Assembly: GCA_002306295.1 (NCBI GenBank)
Contig: DBRI01000012.1
Coordinates: 13,994-42,466 of the forward strand
Length of the DNA: 28,473 nucleotides
Source: Patescibacteria group bacterium UBA1372
Lineage (GTDB): Bacteria; Patescibacteriota; Microgenomatia; UBA12405
Direction of reading: 5' to 3'
Numbering within the stretch: position 1 is the stretch's first letter; each line of letters begins with the position of its first letter. The translations under genes were made by a program, and so were the position numbers. The notes under the pieces were generated by a model, which had not been told where the DNA came from, searched no databases, and saw only the letters and a list, made by a program, of their open reading frames with translations. Positions 16,312 through 22,733 of the stretch are shown piece by piece.

Positions 16312-17058
16312 ATGACAGAAGAAGGTGGTTTTAGGATTGACGGTTTGCTACCAAAAAAGAAAAGAAGTCACAATGTGGTGATTAAGATGGATAAGATATG
16401 GAAATCTTTTAAGATAGGTAGTAGAAGGGTTAAGGTGTTAAAAAATATCGATTTATCAATATACTCAGGTGAGTTTGCGATAATTTTTGGACCGTCGGGG
16501 TGTGGTAAATCAACTTTGTTACATACTATGTTGGGGTTAGAGAGACCAGATAAGGGCAGGGTGTTTTTGAGAGGAAAGAGTCTTTATAGAATGAGAGAGG
16601 ATAAAAGATCCTATTGGAGAAGGGAGAAGGTAGGTATGGTGTTTCAACAGAGCAATTGGATAAAGGCGTTGACGGTCTTAGAAAATGTCTCGTATCCACT
16701 CTTGTTGGTGGAAAGTGACAAAAAAAAGATTAGGGATAGGGCATTGGAAATGCTTAAATGGGTGGGAATGGATTGGACGGCTGATAAAAAACCAACTGAG
16801 TTGTCGGGAGGAGAACAGCAGAGGGTGGCTTTGGCTCGGGCTTTGGTGACGGATCCGTCAGTAATATTTTGTGATGAGCCGACTGGAAATCTAGATAGTA
16901 AGAATGGCAAGAATTTAATGAAGATTTTAATTAATCTTAATCGGGGAGAAGAGAGAAAGGTGGTAGTAATGGTAACTCATGATGGTGCCTTTTTGCCGTT
17001 TGCAAATAGAAGGATTTATATGCAGGATGGCAAAGTAACAAAGGAGGAAAGGGGATGA
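16312..17058 (+). CDS. ABC transporter ATPase, LolD/MacB type
   Basis: The 248-residue ATPase has Walker A GPSGCGKST (residues 60-68), Q-loop MVFQQSNW, signature LSGGEQQRVALARAL (from 164), Walker B VIFCDEPTG with Asp188/Glu189, and H-loop His223 in MVTHD. DEPTGNLD with an LSGGEQQ signature is characteristic of the LolD/MacB/FtsE group, which pairs with FtsX-fold permeases and works as a mechanotransmitter rather than a classic channel. It begins 29 nt after the giant gene and overlaps the permease by 4 nt, so the three probably form one transcript. No Shine-Dalgarno is visible. The first 25 or so residues are a basic extension before the ABC core. Confidence 0.92.
   Translation: MTEEGGFRIDGLLPKKKRSHNVVIKMDKIWKSFKIGSRRVKVLKNIDLSIYSGEFAIIFGPSGCGKSTLLHTMLGLERPDKGRVFLRGKSLYRMREDKRSYWRREKVGMVFQQSNWIKALTVLENVSYPLLLVESDKKKIRDRALEMLKWVGMDWTADKKPTELSGGEQQRVALARALVTDPSVIFCDEPTGNLDSKNGKNLMKILINLNRGEERKVVVMVTHDGAFLPFANRRIYMQDGKVTKEERG
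17041..17047 (+). promoter_or_regulatory. Strong Shine-Dalgarno for the FtsX/MacB-type permease
   Basis: AAGGAGG lies 7 nt before the ATG at 17055, inside the last codons of the ATPase gene. The 4-nt ATGA overlap supports translational coupling. It shows that anti-SD pairing works in this organism even though many first genes look leaderless. Confidence 0.8.
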
Positions 17059-19268
17059 GAAATTTTAAATCTCAAATTTCAAATTTGAAAAAAATCAGGA
17101 GGAAAATAATTAGAGAGGAAAAAGTGATATACAAGTTTTTATTTAAGTATATTAAGAGGTATTTGAAGTTGGGGTGGAAATGGTTGGTATCGGCCAAAAA
17201 GTGGTGTAATGATAATAAGTATTGCCAATCAGTCGCTGGAGGTGCTAGAAAAGCTGGTAGCTTAGTGTGGGAATTAGTCAAATGGGTTTTGAAGCCAGTT
17301 AGATGGTTGGGGCGAAAGCTGTGGAAGTGGTTAAGGTCGGTTTTAAAAAAGTTTAGATGGCTTAAACCAACTAGACAGTTTTATCGGGATTTGAAAAAGT
17401 TTTTCTTTCCGCCTAAGGGTAGTCTGCCATGGAAAAATTTGATAAAGATTTCTTTTAAGAACCTGTTTTACAATCGGTCAAGGACAATGGTAACCATGGG
17501 TGGGGTAGGTGTAGGAGTGGGGGCAATAGTGCTTTTAGTGTCGTTTGCATATGGTCTTCAGGATGTGATTACTAAAAGAATTATCTGGCCGGACGCCTTG
17601 AGAGTAACCGAGGCTTTGGCAGAGTCAACTTCGGTTAAGATAAGTAGGAGTATAGTGGATCGGATTAAATCTTTTGGAGAGGTGGAGAAAGTGGCTGAGT
17701 CTATCCGGTTGGCTGGACAGATAGATTTTGCCGACTCAAAGATGGATGTGGTGGTTGTGGGGGCGAATAGTGATTATCTTAAGCTTAGTAATATTAATGT
17801 GGTTTTGGGTGATGGTTTTTCGGAAAGGTCTAATCTTAGGTATGAAGGTGACAGTCAGATAGAAAGAGTGTTGGCCGGTGAGGATATGACTGGTGATGTA
17901 GCTGGTATAAGTAGCGAGATGAATACGATGGAGGATGGTGACGAGGTGGATGGTACAGAGATAAAGTATAAGATAAGAGATGGTGTATATGTACCGGTGT
18001 ACAGTCAAACTAAAGAAGGTTTGATAGCCGGGTATGTTTTGGGGTCAATTATTGATACTTATAGTGGTAAATATGTGTGGGGTAGTGTTTATGATGATTT
18101 GTCTGGATTGGGTAGAGTAGTGGTGGATAATATAGGAGTTAAAGGAAAATGGATGAAAGCAACTTTGCCGATGTGGGAGAAGATAGATGACACTAGCTAT
18201 AGGGAGGTGTATGATGGAGGGAATAAAAGGCTTGAAAGAGAGGTTTATCTGACTTTGGGAGATGTTAGACCTTTATCGAAAGTGGAGGAACAAGTAGATG
18301 ATATGATTAATGATGAGGGGATGGTGTTGGGGGAAATTGATGGAGAGGAGGTGGCTTCGGTGTCTGGATCAATGCTAAGTAATGAGTTGTCGGTGGGAAC
18401 GGAGGCGGCCAGATTGGCCAGTAAGATAACCGAAGAGAAGACGGAAGAAAAGTCTGAAGAAACAATAGTCTTGAAGGTGTGGGATGAGAGTAGCCAGGAG
18501 ATGTTAATAAATGAGGCTATGTTGAGAGCGTGGGATAAGGAAGCAAAAGATGTACTAGAAAAGGAGCTTAAGATAAAATATTTAGTAACCGGATCGGTAA
18601 TGGAAAATGTGGCTGGTAGACTTTTGTCTGAGGAAAAGATATATAAAATTACCGGGGTGGTGGCTGGTGGGGATAAACCAATGGTATATGTATCTTTGGG
18701 AGATTTGGAGAGTTTGGGGATAGTCAATTTTTCGTCACTGAAAGTATTAGCTTATAACGAACAAAGCCTGATTGATATCAGGGCTAAAATCCATGATTTG
18801 GGTTTGGTGACCAAGAGTGTCGGTGATACATTGATACAGATTAACAGACTGTTTAGGATAATTAGGTTTTTATTGGCTAGTTTTGGTGCCATAGCTTTGG
18901 TGGTAGCCTTATTTGGTATGTTTAACACGATGACTGTGTCTTTGTTGGAGCGGACCCGAGAGATTGGTGTGATGAAAAGTTTGGGTACGTCAAACTTGGA
19001 TGTGGTTAGAATATTTTTGGCAGAGGCGTTTTTGATAAGTGTAGGTGGTGGGCTTCTAGGAATAGTGGGTGGAAATATGGTGGGTGGATTTGTAGATAAA
19101 TTTGTGTTTAGATTCAGTTCGAAGGTGGGCCAAAATATGTTTATGATGCCTCTAGGGTTTGCCGCTTTGGTATTTATGGTGGTATTGTTTGTGGGGCTAC
19201 TAACTGGCTGGTATCCTAGTAAGAGGGCAAGTAGAATAAGCGCGCTTAATGCTTTGAGATACGAATAA
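17055..19268 (+). CDS. MacB/FtsX-fold ABC permease with a long basic N-terminal extension
   Basis: The 737-residue permease has four membrane segments in MacB order: one near 145-170, then after a large extracytoplasmic domain (about 175-595) three at about 604-628, 650-680 and 697-721. The FtsX signature GMFNTMTVSLLERTREIGVMKSLG and the closing WYPSKRASRISALNALRYE are clear. It is the partner of the ATPase immediately upstream (4-nt overlap). Such systems export lipoproteins, peptides or toxins, or transmit force to cell-wall hydrolases; the substrate here is unknown. The first 140 or so residues are unusual: Lys/Arg/Trp rich, with amphipathic runs such as WLGRKLWKWLRSVLKKFRW. Ordinary MacB proteins start close to TM1. 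The extracytoplasmic domain has an acidic EEKTEEKSEE insert. Confidence 0.88.
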   Translation: MRNFKSQISNLKKIRRKIIREEKVIYKFLFKYIKRYLKLGWKWLVSAKKWCNDNKYCQSVAGGARKAGSLVWELVKWVLKPVRWLGRKLWKWLRSVLKKFRWLKPTRQFYRDLKKFFFPPKGSLPWKNLIKISFKNLFYNRSRTMVTMGGVGVGVGAIVLLVSFAYGLQDVITKRIIWPDALRVTEALAESTSVKISRSIVDRIKSFGEVEKVAESIRLAGQIDFADSKMDVVVVGANSDYLKLSNINVVLGDGFSERSNLRYEGDSQIERVLAGEDMTGDVAGISSEMNTMEDGDEVDGTEIKYKIRDGVYVPVYSQTKEGLIAGYVLGSIIDTYSGKYVWGSVYDDLSGLGRVVVDNIGVKGKWMKATLPMWEKIDDTSYREVYDGGNKRLEREVYLTLGDVRPLSKVEEQVDDMINDEGMVLGEIDGEEVASVSGSMLSNELSVGTEAARLASKITEEKTEEKSEETIVLKVWDESSQEMLINEAMLRAWDKEAKDVLEKELKIKYLVTGSVMENVAGRLLSEEKIYKITGVVAGGDKPMVYVSLGDLESLGIVNFSSLKVLAYNEQSLIDIRAKIHDLGLVTKSVGDTLIQINRLFRIIRFLLASFGAIALVVALFGMFNTMTVSLLERTREIGVMKSLGTSNLDVVRIFLAEAFLISVGGGLLGIVGGNMVGGFVDKFVFRFSSKVGQNMFMMPLGFAALVFMVVLFVGLLTGWYPSKRASRISALNALRYE

Positions 19269-19273
19269 GACAA

Positions 19274-19324
19274 CAATTTTTAATTTCAAATTTCTAATTT
19301 TTAATCAATTTTTAATTTCAAATT
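19274..19324 (+). repeat. AT-rich tandem-like repeat after the permease gene
   Basis: CAATTTTTAATTTCAAATT occurs at 19274-19292 and 19306-19324 (32-bp period), with further degenerate TTTCAAATT copies to about 19360. Similar AT-rich words occur at the permease start (17058-17090) and after mreB (2573-2610). Confidence 0.7.
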
Positions 19325-19390
19325 AAATAATTTTTAAATTCAATATAAATTTCAAATTGTAAATTAAATTCGGTTATAATGAATAATTAG

Positions 19391-19626
19391 AAACCTGGTG
19401 TAAAACATATTTGGACTTCTTAAGTTTCAGGTTAAGAAAGGTGGCGTTTTAATATTTCCAGTAGATTACCTTGCAGTTTTGGTTGATAATCTTTTACAAG
19501 TTTACGTAATGATGATGAAATTGGCGTTTGGGGATAATCTAAGTCTTAGGCAAGCATGTAAGTGACACTATCTTCTGTTGATCGTACAAAATCAAGATTT
19601 TGGCCTGGAACTCGCTCACCAGGTTT
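19391..19626. mobile_element. Possible small element with 10-bp terminal inverted repeats
   Basis: AAACCTGGTG (19391-19400) is exactly inverted as CACCAGGTTT (19617-19626). The 236-bp interval contains most of a stop-interrupted reading frame on the minus strand. A second CAGGTT (19428-19433) can also pair with the left end. This may be a MITE-like remnant or a transcript with a long-range stem. There is no target duplication, so this is tentative. Confidence 0.3.
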
Positions 19627-19641
19627 TAGTTTTCTTTCCAT
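19432..19641 (-). pseudogene. Possible small gene interrupted by an in-frame TAA
   Basis: From ATG 19641 the minus strand codes 31 residues (MERKLKPGERVPGQ...YMLA), then TAA at 19546-19548, then 37 more open codons in the same frame (DLDYPQTPISSSLRKLVKDY...LKRHLS) to a TAA at 19432-19434. The reading after the stop looks protein-like (amphipathic Lys/Leu helix). A TATAAT on the minus strand ends 8 nt before the ATG. I do not recognise a family. It may be a 70-codon gene with one nonsense mutation, or a 31-residue peptide. Confidence 0.35.
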
Positions 19642-19649
19642 CGTATTAA

Positions 19650-19659
19650 ATTATATAAT
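19650..19659. promoter_or_regulatory. Symmetric -10 element driving ruvA and the divergent small frame
   Basis: ATTATATAAT is a perfect 10-bp palindrome. It holds TATAAT on the + strand (19654-19659, 5 nt before the ruvA ATG) and on the minus strand (19655-19650, 8 nt before the divergent ATG at 19641). Overlapping, symmetric -10 boxes are a known cause of divergent transcription. Confidence 0.5.
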
Positions 19660-19664
19660 AAGAA

Positions 19665-20237
19665 ATGATTTATGGATTAAGAGGAATAATAAGTTATAAG
19701 GGAATAAACAATATAGAAGTGGATGTGAATGGGGTGTTTTATGGTGTGATGGTAGCCAAAAAGGTTTTGGAAACTCTAGTTTTGGATCAAGAGATTACGA
19801 TTCGAACCTATATGCATGTAACTGAGGATAGCCAAAGCCTGTTTGGATTTATAACTAGCGAAGAAGTGGAACTGTTTAAGATGCTTATAAGTGTGTCTGG
19901 GGTTGGACCAAAGAGTGCAATGCTAATATTTGATCAAAACGAAGTAGACAAAATTAAAAGGGCGGTCATGGAAGCGGATGTGGATTTTTTTAAGAAAGTG
20001 AAGGGTTTGGGTTTGAAAACGGCCCAAAAAATCATAATTGAATTAAAGACAAAGATAGGTAGTTTGAAGGACTTGGATTTGAATGCATCAGAGACGATTT
20101 TAAATCAAGATGAAGTATATTTAAGTTTGATACAGCTTGGATTTGATAGGAAGAGTGTGGTAGAAGTGATGAAAAAATTACCAAAAGATTTAAAAACAAT
20201 AGAAGAAAGATTGGAATGGTGCTTGAAAAGTGTGTAA
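19665..20237 (+). CDS. ruvA: Holliday junction branch migration protein RuvA
   Basis: RuvA is the tetrameric junction-binding protein that loads RuvB. The 190-residue protein has the OB domain (MIYGLRGIISYKG...), SLFGFITSEEVELFKMLISVSGVGPKSA with the first helix-hairpin-helix, a second HhH at KVKGLGLKTAQKIIIELK, and a C-terminal RuvB-binding domain ending ERLEWCLKSV. The ATG lies 5 nt after a TATAAT. The last codons are duplicated 611 bp downstream, beyond an inserted RAYT gene. The near copy ends in TAA and the far copy in TAG. Confidence 0.95.
   Translation: MIYGLRGIISYKGINNIEVDVNGVFYGVMVAKKVLETLVLDQEITIRTYMHVTEDSQSLFGFITSEEVELFKMLISVSGVGPKSAMLIFDQNEVDKIKRAVMEADVDFFKKVKGLGLKTAQKIIIELKTKIGSLKDLDLNASETILNQDEVYLSLIQLGFDRKSVVEVMKKLPKDLKTIEERLEWCLKSV
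20216..20236 (+). repeat. 21-bp direct repeat, near copy (ruvA 3' end)
   Basis: Identical over 21 bp to 20827-20847. It encodes the ruvA C-terminus WCLKSV plus the first two bases of the stop. Together the copies bracket the RAYT gene. Confidence 0.9.
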
Positions 20238-20246
20238 GAATATAAT

Positions 20247-20837
20247 GTGATCTTTGATCGGAAATCAGTTAGATTAAAAGATTGGGATTATAGTAAAAGG
20301 GCTTGTTATTTTGTTACCATGTGTATAGATAAGAGAAATAGTATTTTGATGGCTGATGTAGATAATGGGTTGTTGGTATTGAATGATTTTGGAAAAATGG
20401 TTTCTAGAAGTTGGATAGATTCGAAAGAGGATTTTAATATTAGCCTAGGAAATTTTGTATTAATGCCTGATCATTTTCATGGAATTGTGTGGATGAAGAG
20501 GAAGATGGATAGGGCGGCCATAAAGGCCGCCCGTACAGATATTGCCAATGCAGATATTGCCAATACAGAAGGGGCAGGTTTTATGCCTGCCCAAATAAAG
20601 GCCACCCATACAGGAATCGCCCATAAAAATATTACGCTGGGAAATATAATAGGAGCATTTAAATCAAAAACAACAGGGTTGTATATTAAAGGTGTGAAGG
20701 AATTTGGGTGGCCCAAATTTGAGAAAAGAGTGTGGCAGAGAAATTATTATGAAAGTATCATCAAAAATAGAATTGATTATATTAAAGTAGTTAGTTACAT
20801 AAGAAATAATCCGAAAAAATATATAAATGGTGCTTGA
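20247..20837 (+). CDS. REP-associated tyrosine transposase (RAYT, Y1 family)
   Basis: RAYTs are single-strand DNA transposases of the Y1/HUH group that bind and cut REP hairpins. The 196-residue protein has the N-terminal RKSVRLKDWDYSKRACYFVTMC typical of the family, the HUH pair His76/His78 in MPDHFHG, and the catalytic tyrosine in WQRNYYESI (Tyr167 or Tyr168). Residues about 89-128 are a linker encoded by REP-like hairpins (20512-20592), so the gene carries probable substrate sites. The start is taken as GTG 20247. A TATAAT (20241-20246) directly abuts it and so cannot give a transcript including this codon; expression may come from ruvA. The gene is bracketed by 21-bp copies of the ruvA end. 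Confidence 0.88.
   Translation: MIFDRKSVRLKDWDYSKRACYFVTMCIDKRNSILMADVDNGLLVLNDFGKMVSRSWIDSKEDFNISLGNFVLMPDHFHGIVWMKRKMDRAAIKAARTDIANADIANTEGAGFMPAQIKATHTGIAHKNITLGNIIGAFKSKTTGLYIKGVKEFGWPKFEKRVWQRNYYESIIKNRIDYIKVVSYIRNNPKKYINGA
20512..20538 (+). repeat. REP-like hairpin with GTACAG tail inside the RAYT gene
   Basis: GGGCGGCC and GGCCGCCC (8-bp perfect stem, ATAAA loop) are followed by GTACAG. Downstream half-copies (GCCACCCATACAG at about 20602-20614 and AATCGCCCATAAA at about 20616-20628) show that a degenerate cluster is embedded in the coding frame. Confidence 0.75.
20572..20592 (+). repeat. Second REP-like hairpin inside the RAYT gene
   Basis: GGGCAGG (20572-20578) pairs with CCTGCCC (20586-20592) over a 7-base loop. 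It encodes part of the RAYT linker (AGFMPAQ). Confidence 0.7.
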
Positions 20838-20847
20838 AAAGTGTGTA
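20827..20847 (+). repeat. 21-bp direct repeat, far copy (displaced ruvA end)
   Basis: Exact copy of 20216-20236. It would read WCLKSV then TAG (20846-20848) in the old ruvA frame. The RAYT gene ends inside it (TGA 20835-20837). Confidence 0.9.
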
Positions 20848-20868
20848 GGGGTGGTGTATTTTAAGGAC

Positions 20869-21123
20869 ATGGGTAATGGTAATGGATTTGAAAATTTTAC
20901 TAAGAGAGGGTTAGATGCAAAAATGGTAAATGGTTGTTTAGAATTGAAAGGTCGATTTTCTGATTTGATGGACGTGAGAGTTGTTTGTGCAGGGACGAAT
21001 GATGGGCAGATTTGTCCATGTTTTAACTAAGATATTCAAATTTTCAGGATTAATGGAGATTCAACTATCGTGTTGAATTGTGGGGGTTGTGCGTTGAGGA
21101 GATGTAAGATTCTTTTAGAGTGA
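20869..21123 (+). pseudogene. Cysteine-rich small frame interrupted by TAA (ruvA-ruvB gap)
   Basis: From ATG 20869 the frame reads 53 residues (MGNGNGFENF...NDGQICPCFN) to TAA 21028-21030, then 30 further open codons (DIQIFRINGD...NCGGCALRRCKILLE) to TGA 21121-21123. CPC and CGGC...C patterns are suggestive of a metal site, but no family is recognised. The frame is also open back into the 21-bp repeat (20827). It could be a small protein with one nonsense mutation or chance. It occupies nearly all the 306 bases between the displaced ruvA end and ruvB. Confidence 0.3.
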
Positions 21124-21143
21124 TGTTGTATAACTTTGGTTGG

Positions 21144-21149
21144 TATAAT
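21144..21149 (+). promoter_or_regulatory. Extended -10 promoter of ruvB, leaderless geometry
   Basis: TGG precedes TATAAT (extended -10), and 5 nt separate it from the ruvB ATG. The intervening GAGGG abuts the ATG, too close to serve as a Shine-Dalgarno. Confidence 0.6.
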
Positions 21150-21154
21150 GAGGG

Positions 21155-22111
21155 ATGAGTCAGATAACAGATCCTAAGCCTGAGAAAAAAGAAGAGAAAG
21201 AAGAATTGTCTTTGAGACCTAAGAAATTATCTGAATTTATTGGTCAAAGTAAGCTAAAAGAGAGATTAAGCGTATATTTACAGGCGGCAAAAAACAGAGA
21301 TGAATGTATTGATCATATACTTTTTTATGGACCACCGGGATTGGGAAAGACTACATTGGCAATGCTTTTGGCGAACGAAATGGATAGCAAGATAAAAATA
21401 ACATCAGGTCCGGCTTTGGCTAAGGCTGGAGATTTGGCGGCTATACTGACATCTTTGAAAAAAGGAGATTTCTTGTTTATAGATGAGATTCATAGGTTAA
21501 ATAAGATAGTAGAGGAGATGTTGTATTCGGCCATGGAAGATTATGTACTAGATATAGTCTTGGGTAAAGGACCAGCGGCAAAAACGGTTAGGTTAAATTT
21601 GCAAAAATTTACGATTGTGGGGGCGACTACCAGAATTGGTTTGATAGGCGGACCAATGAGAGATAGATTTGGAATAGTACTGCAGATGGATTTTTATGAA
21701 GATAGTGATTTGGCTGAGATTGTCAGTAGAACAGCTGATTTACTAAAGACAGAAATTGAAAAAGGGGCAGCGGTTGAGATTGCTAAGAGATCAAGAGGGA
21801 CACCAAGAATTGCCAATAGGCTACTTAAGAGAGTACGGGATTGGAGTCAGGTCAATAGTGATGGGAAAATTAGTCTAAAGGAGGCTAAAGTGGCTTTGGA
21901 AATGATGGGGGTAGATGAACAGGGTTTGTCTGATGTAGACAGGAAGTATTTGGAAGTAGTTAAAACGCAATATGGAGGTGGGCCGGTGGGAATTGAAAAT
22001 CTAGCTGCGGCTTTGTCTGAAGATATGGGAACGATAGAAGATGTCTATGAACCCTTTTTGATGAAGAAGGGATTGATTAAAAGAACTCGCCAGGGCAGGG
22101 TGTTGGTTTAA
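21155..22111 (+). CDS. ruvB: Holliday junction branch migration ATPase RuvB
   Basis: RuvB is the AAA+ hexameric motor that drives branch migration with RuvA. The 318-residue protein begins with an acidic/basic tail, then [12 protein letters not shown], Walker A GPPGLGKT (residues 59-66), [15 protein letters not shown], Walker B FIDEIH (Asp110/Glu111), [18 protein letters not shown] (sensor 1 and arginine-finger region), [19 protein letters not shown] (sensor 2), and a C-terminal winged helix ending RTRQGRVLV. The usual family ending after GRV (T..AY.HL) is absent, so the C-terminus is about ten residues short. The terminal codons are duplicated beyond the brnTA cassette. Confidence 0.95.
   Translation: MSQITDPKPEKKEEKEELSLRPKKLSEFIGQSKLKERLSVYLQAAKNRDECIDHILFYGPPGLGKTTLAMLLANEMDSKIKITSGPALAKAGDLAAILTSLKKGDFLFIDEIHRLNKIVEEMLYSAMEDYVLDIVLGKGPAAKTVRLNLQKFTIVGATTRIGLIGGPMRDRFGIVLQMDFYEDSDLAEIVSRTADLLKTEIEKGAAVEIAKRSRGTPRIANRLLKRVRDWSQVNSDGKISLKEAKVALEMMGVDEQGLSDVDRKYLEVVKTQYGGGPVGIENLAAALSEDMGTIEDVYEPFLMKKGLIKRTRQGRVLV
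22085..22110 (+). repeat. 26-bp direct repeat, near copy (ruvB 3' end)
   Basis: Matches 22708-22733 at 25 of 26 positions. It encodes TRQGRVLV and part of the TAA stop. With the far copy it brackets brnT/brnA. Confidence 0.9.
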
Positions 22112-22114
22112 CTC

Positions 22115-22151
22115 TTGACAAATAAAATTGTATTTATATAATAAATACAAT
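22115..22151 (+). promoter_or_regulatory. Consensus promoter and operator palindrome of brnT/brnA
   Basis: TTGACA (22115-22120), a 16-bp spacer and TATAAT (22137-22142) make the best sigma-70-type promoter in the window. A perfect inverted repeat, ATTGTATTTA (22127-22136) and TAAATACAAT (22142-22151) around TATAA, covers the -10 box and runs into the brnT ATG (22150). It is the likely autoregulatory site of the RHH antitoxin BrnA or the BrnTA complex. The transcript would be leaderless. Confidence 0.8.
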
Positions 22152-22443
22152 GCTTGATTTTAATAAGCCTTGTGAATTTGATTGGGACGATGGAAATATT
22201 GTTAAAAATTTAATTAAGCATGATATTAGCTGTCGAGAAAGTGAGGAAGTCTTTTTAGACGATAGATTGGTGATGTTGGAAGACGAAAAACACTCGACAA
22301 AAGAAAAAAGATATTTAATAATTGGGAAAAATTTTGAAGGTAAAATATTGACTATTGTTTTTACAAATAGAAATAAAAAAATTAGAATTATTTCAGCCAG
22401 AGTGGCTGATAAAAAAGAAAGGAGACTATATGAACAAAGTTAA
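22150..22443 (+). CDS. brnT: BrnT-family toxin (RelE-fold ribonuclease)
   Basis: BrnT toxins are small RelE-like ribonucleases that block translation and are held by BrnA-type antitoxins. The 97-residue frame has the full family pattern: FDWDDGNIVKNLIKHDIS, SEEVFLDDRLVMLEDEKHSTKEKRYLIIG, ILTIVFTNRNKKIRIISARVADKKERRLYEQ. Length and motifs look intact. The start overlaps the operator palindrome, and the 3' end overlaps the antitoxin gene by 14 nt, so the two are co-transcribed and probably translationally coupled. The pair lies between duplicated ends of ruvB, suggesting acquisition as a cassette. Confidence 0.9.
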   Translation: MLDFNKPCEFDWDDGNIVKNLIKHDISCRESEEVFLDDRLVMLEDEKHSTKEKRYLIIGKNFEGKILTIVFTNRNKKIRIISARVADKKERRLYEQS

Positions 22444-22696
22444 ACAAAAACCTATACCAAAGTTTAAGAATAGAGTTAATGAATTTGAATTTTGGCAGAA
22501 AGCTGATACTTCACAATATTTCGATTACAAAAAGGTATTAAGGGGAGTAAGATTTCCAAATTTAAAGTTAACGTCAAAGCCTGTAACGATTAGGCTACCG
22601 ATAAGTTTAGTTGAGAGACTTAAAGTTGAGGCTAACAAACAAGATGTACCATATCAGGCTTTAGTGAAACAAATTTTGTACAAAGCTTTACTTTGA
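22430..22696 (+). CDS. brnA: BrnA/CopG-type ribbon-helix-helix antitoxin
   Basis: The 88-residue protein starts at ATG 22430, chosen because AAAGGAG (22418-22424) lies 5 nt upstream. The longer in-frame start at 22355 has no such site and would run deep into brnT. It shows FEFWQKADTSQYFDYKKVLRGVRFPNLK, the toxin-wrapping region, and VTIRLPISLVERLKVEANKQDVPYQALVKQIL, the RHH DNA-binding part of the type II CopG antitoxin family. It neutralises BrnT and probably represses the operon at the palindrome overlapping the -10 box. The TGA ends 11 nt before the far ruvB repeat. Confidence 0.88.
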   Translation: MNKVKQKPIPKFKNRVNEFEFWQKADTSQYFDYKKVLRGVRFPNLKLTSKPVTIRLPISLVERLKVEANKQDVPYQALVKQILYKALL

Positions 22697-22707
22697 TAAT
22701 TAAGGTG

Positions 22708-22733
22708 ACTCGTCAGGGCAGGGTGTTGGTTTA
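22708..22733 (+). repeat. 26-bp direct repeat, far copy (displaced ruvB end)
   Basis: It reads TRQGRVLV then TAG (22732-22734) in the old ruvB frame, with one synonymous change (CGC to CGT, Arg). The preceding codons (ATT AAG) still resemble the ruvB IK codons, so the ancestral similarity may extend further. The HTH gene on the other strand ends inside it. Confidence 0.9.

Noticed and set aside
20241..20246. TATAAT directly before the RAYT GTG as a leaderless promoter
   Set aside because: The gap is zero, so a transcript from it would start inside the gene and lose the GTG; it does not fit the 5-7 nt rule.
20477..20716. 79-codon minus-strand frame antisense to the RAYT gene
   Set aside because: It is a shadow created by the palindromic linker; it has no start signals and the + strand frame carries HUH and Tyr motifs.
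19546..21030. Readthrough or recoding of TAA, from two small frames continuing past TAA
   Set aside because: TAA ends ruvA, ruvB, murB, rplL and others normally, so nonsense mutation or chance is simpler.
22355..22429. N-terminally extended BrnA start at 22355
   Set aside because: It lies deep in brnT without a ribosome site; ATG 22430 has AAAGGAG 5 nt upstream and matches family length.
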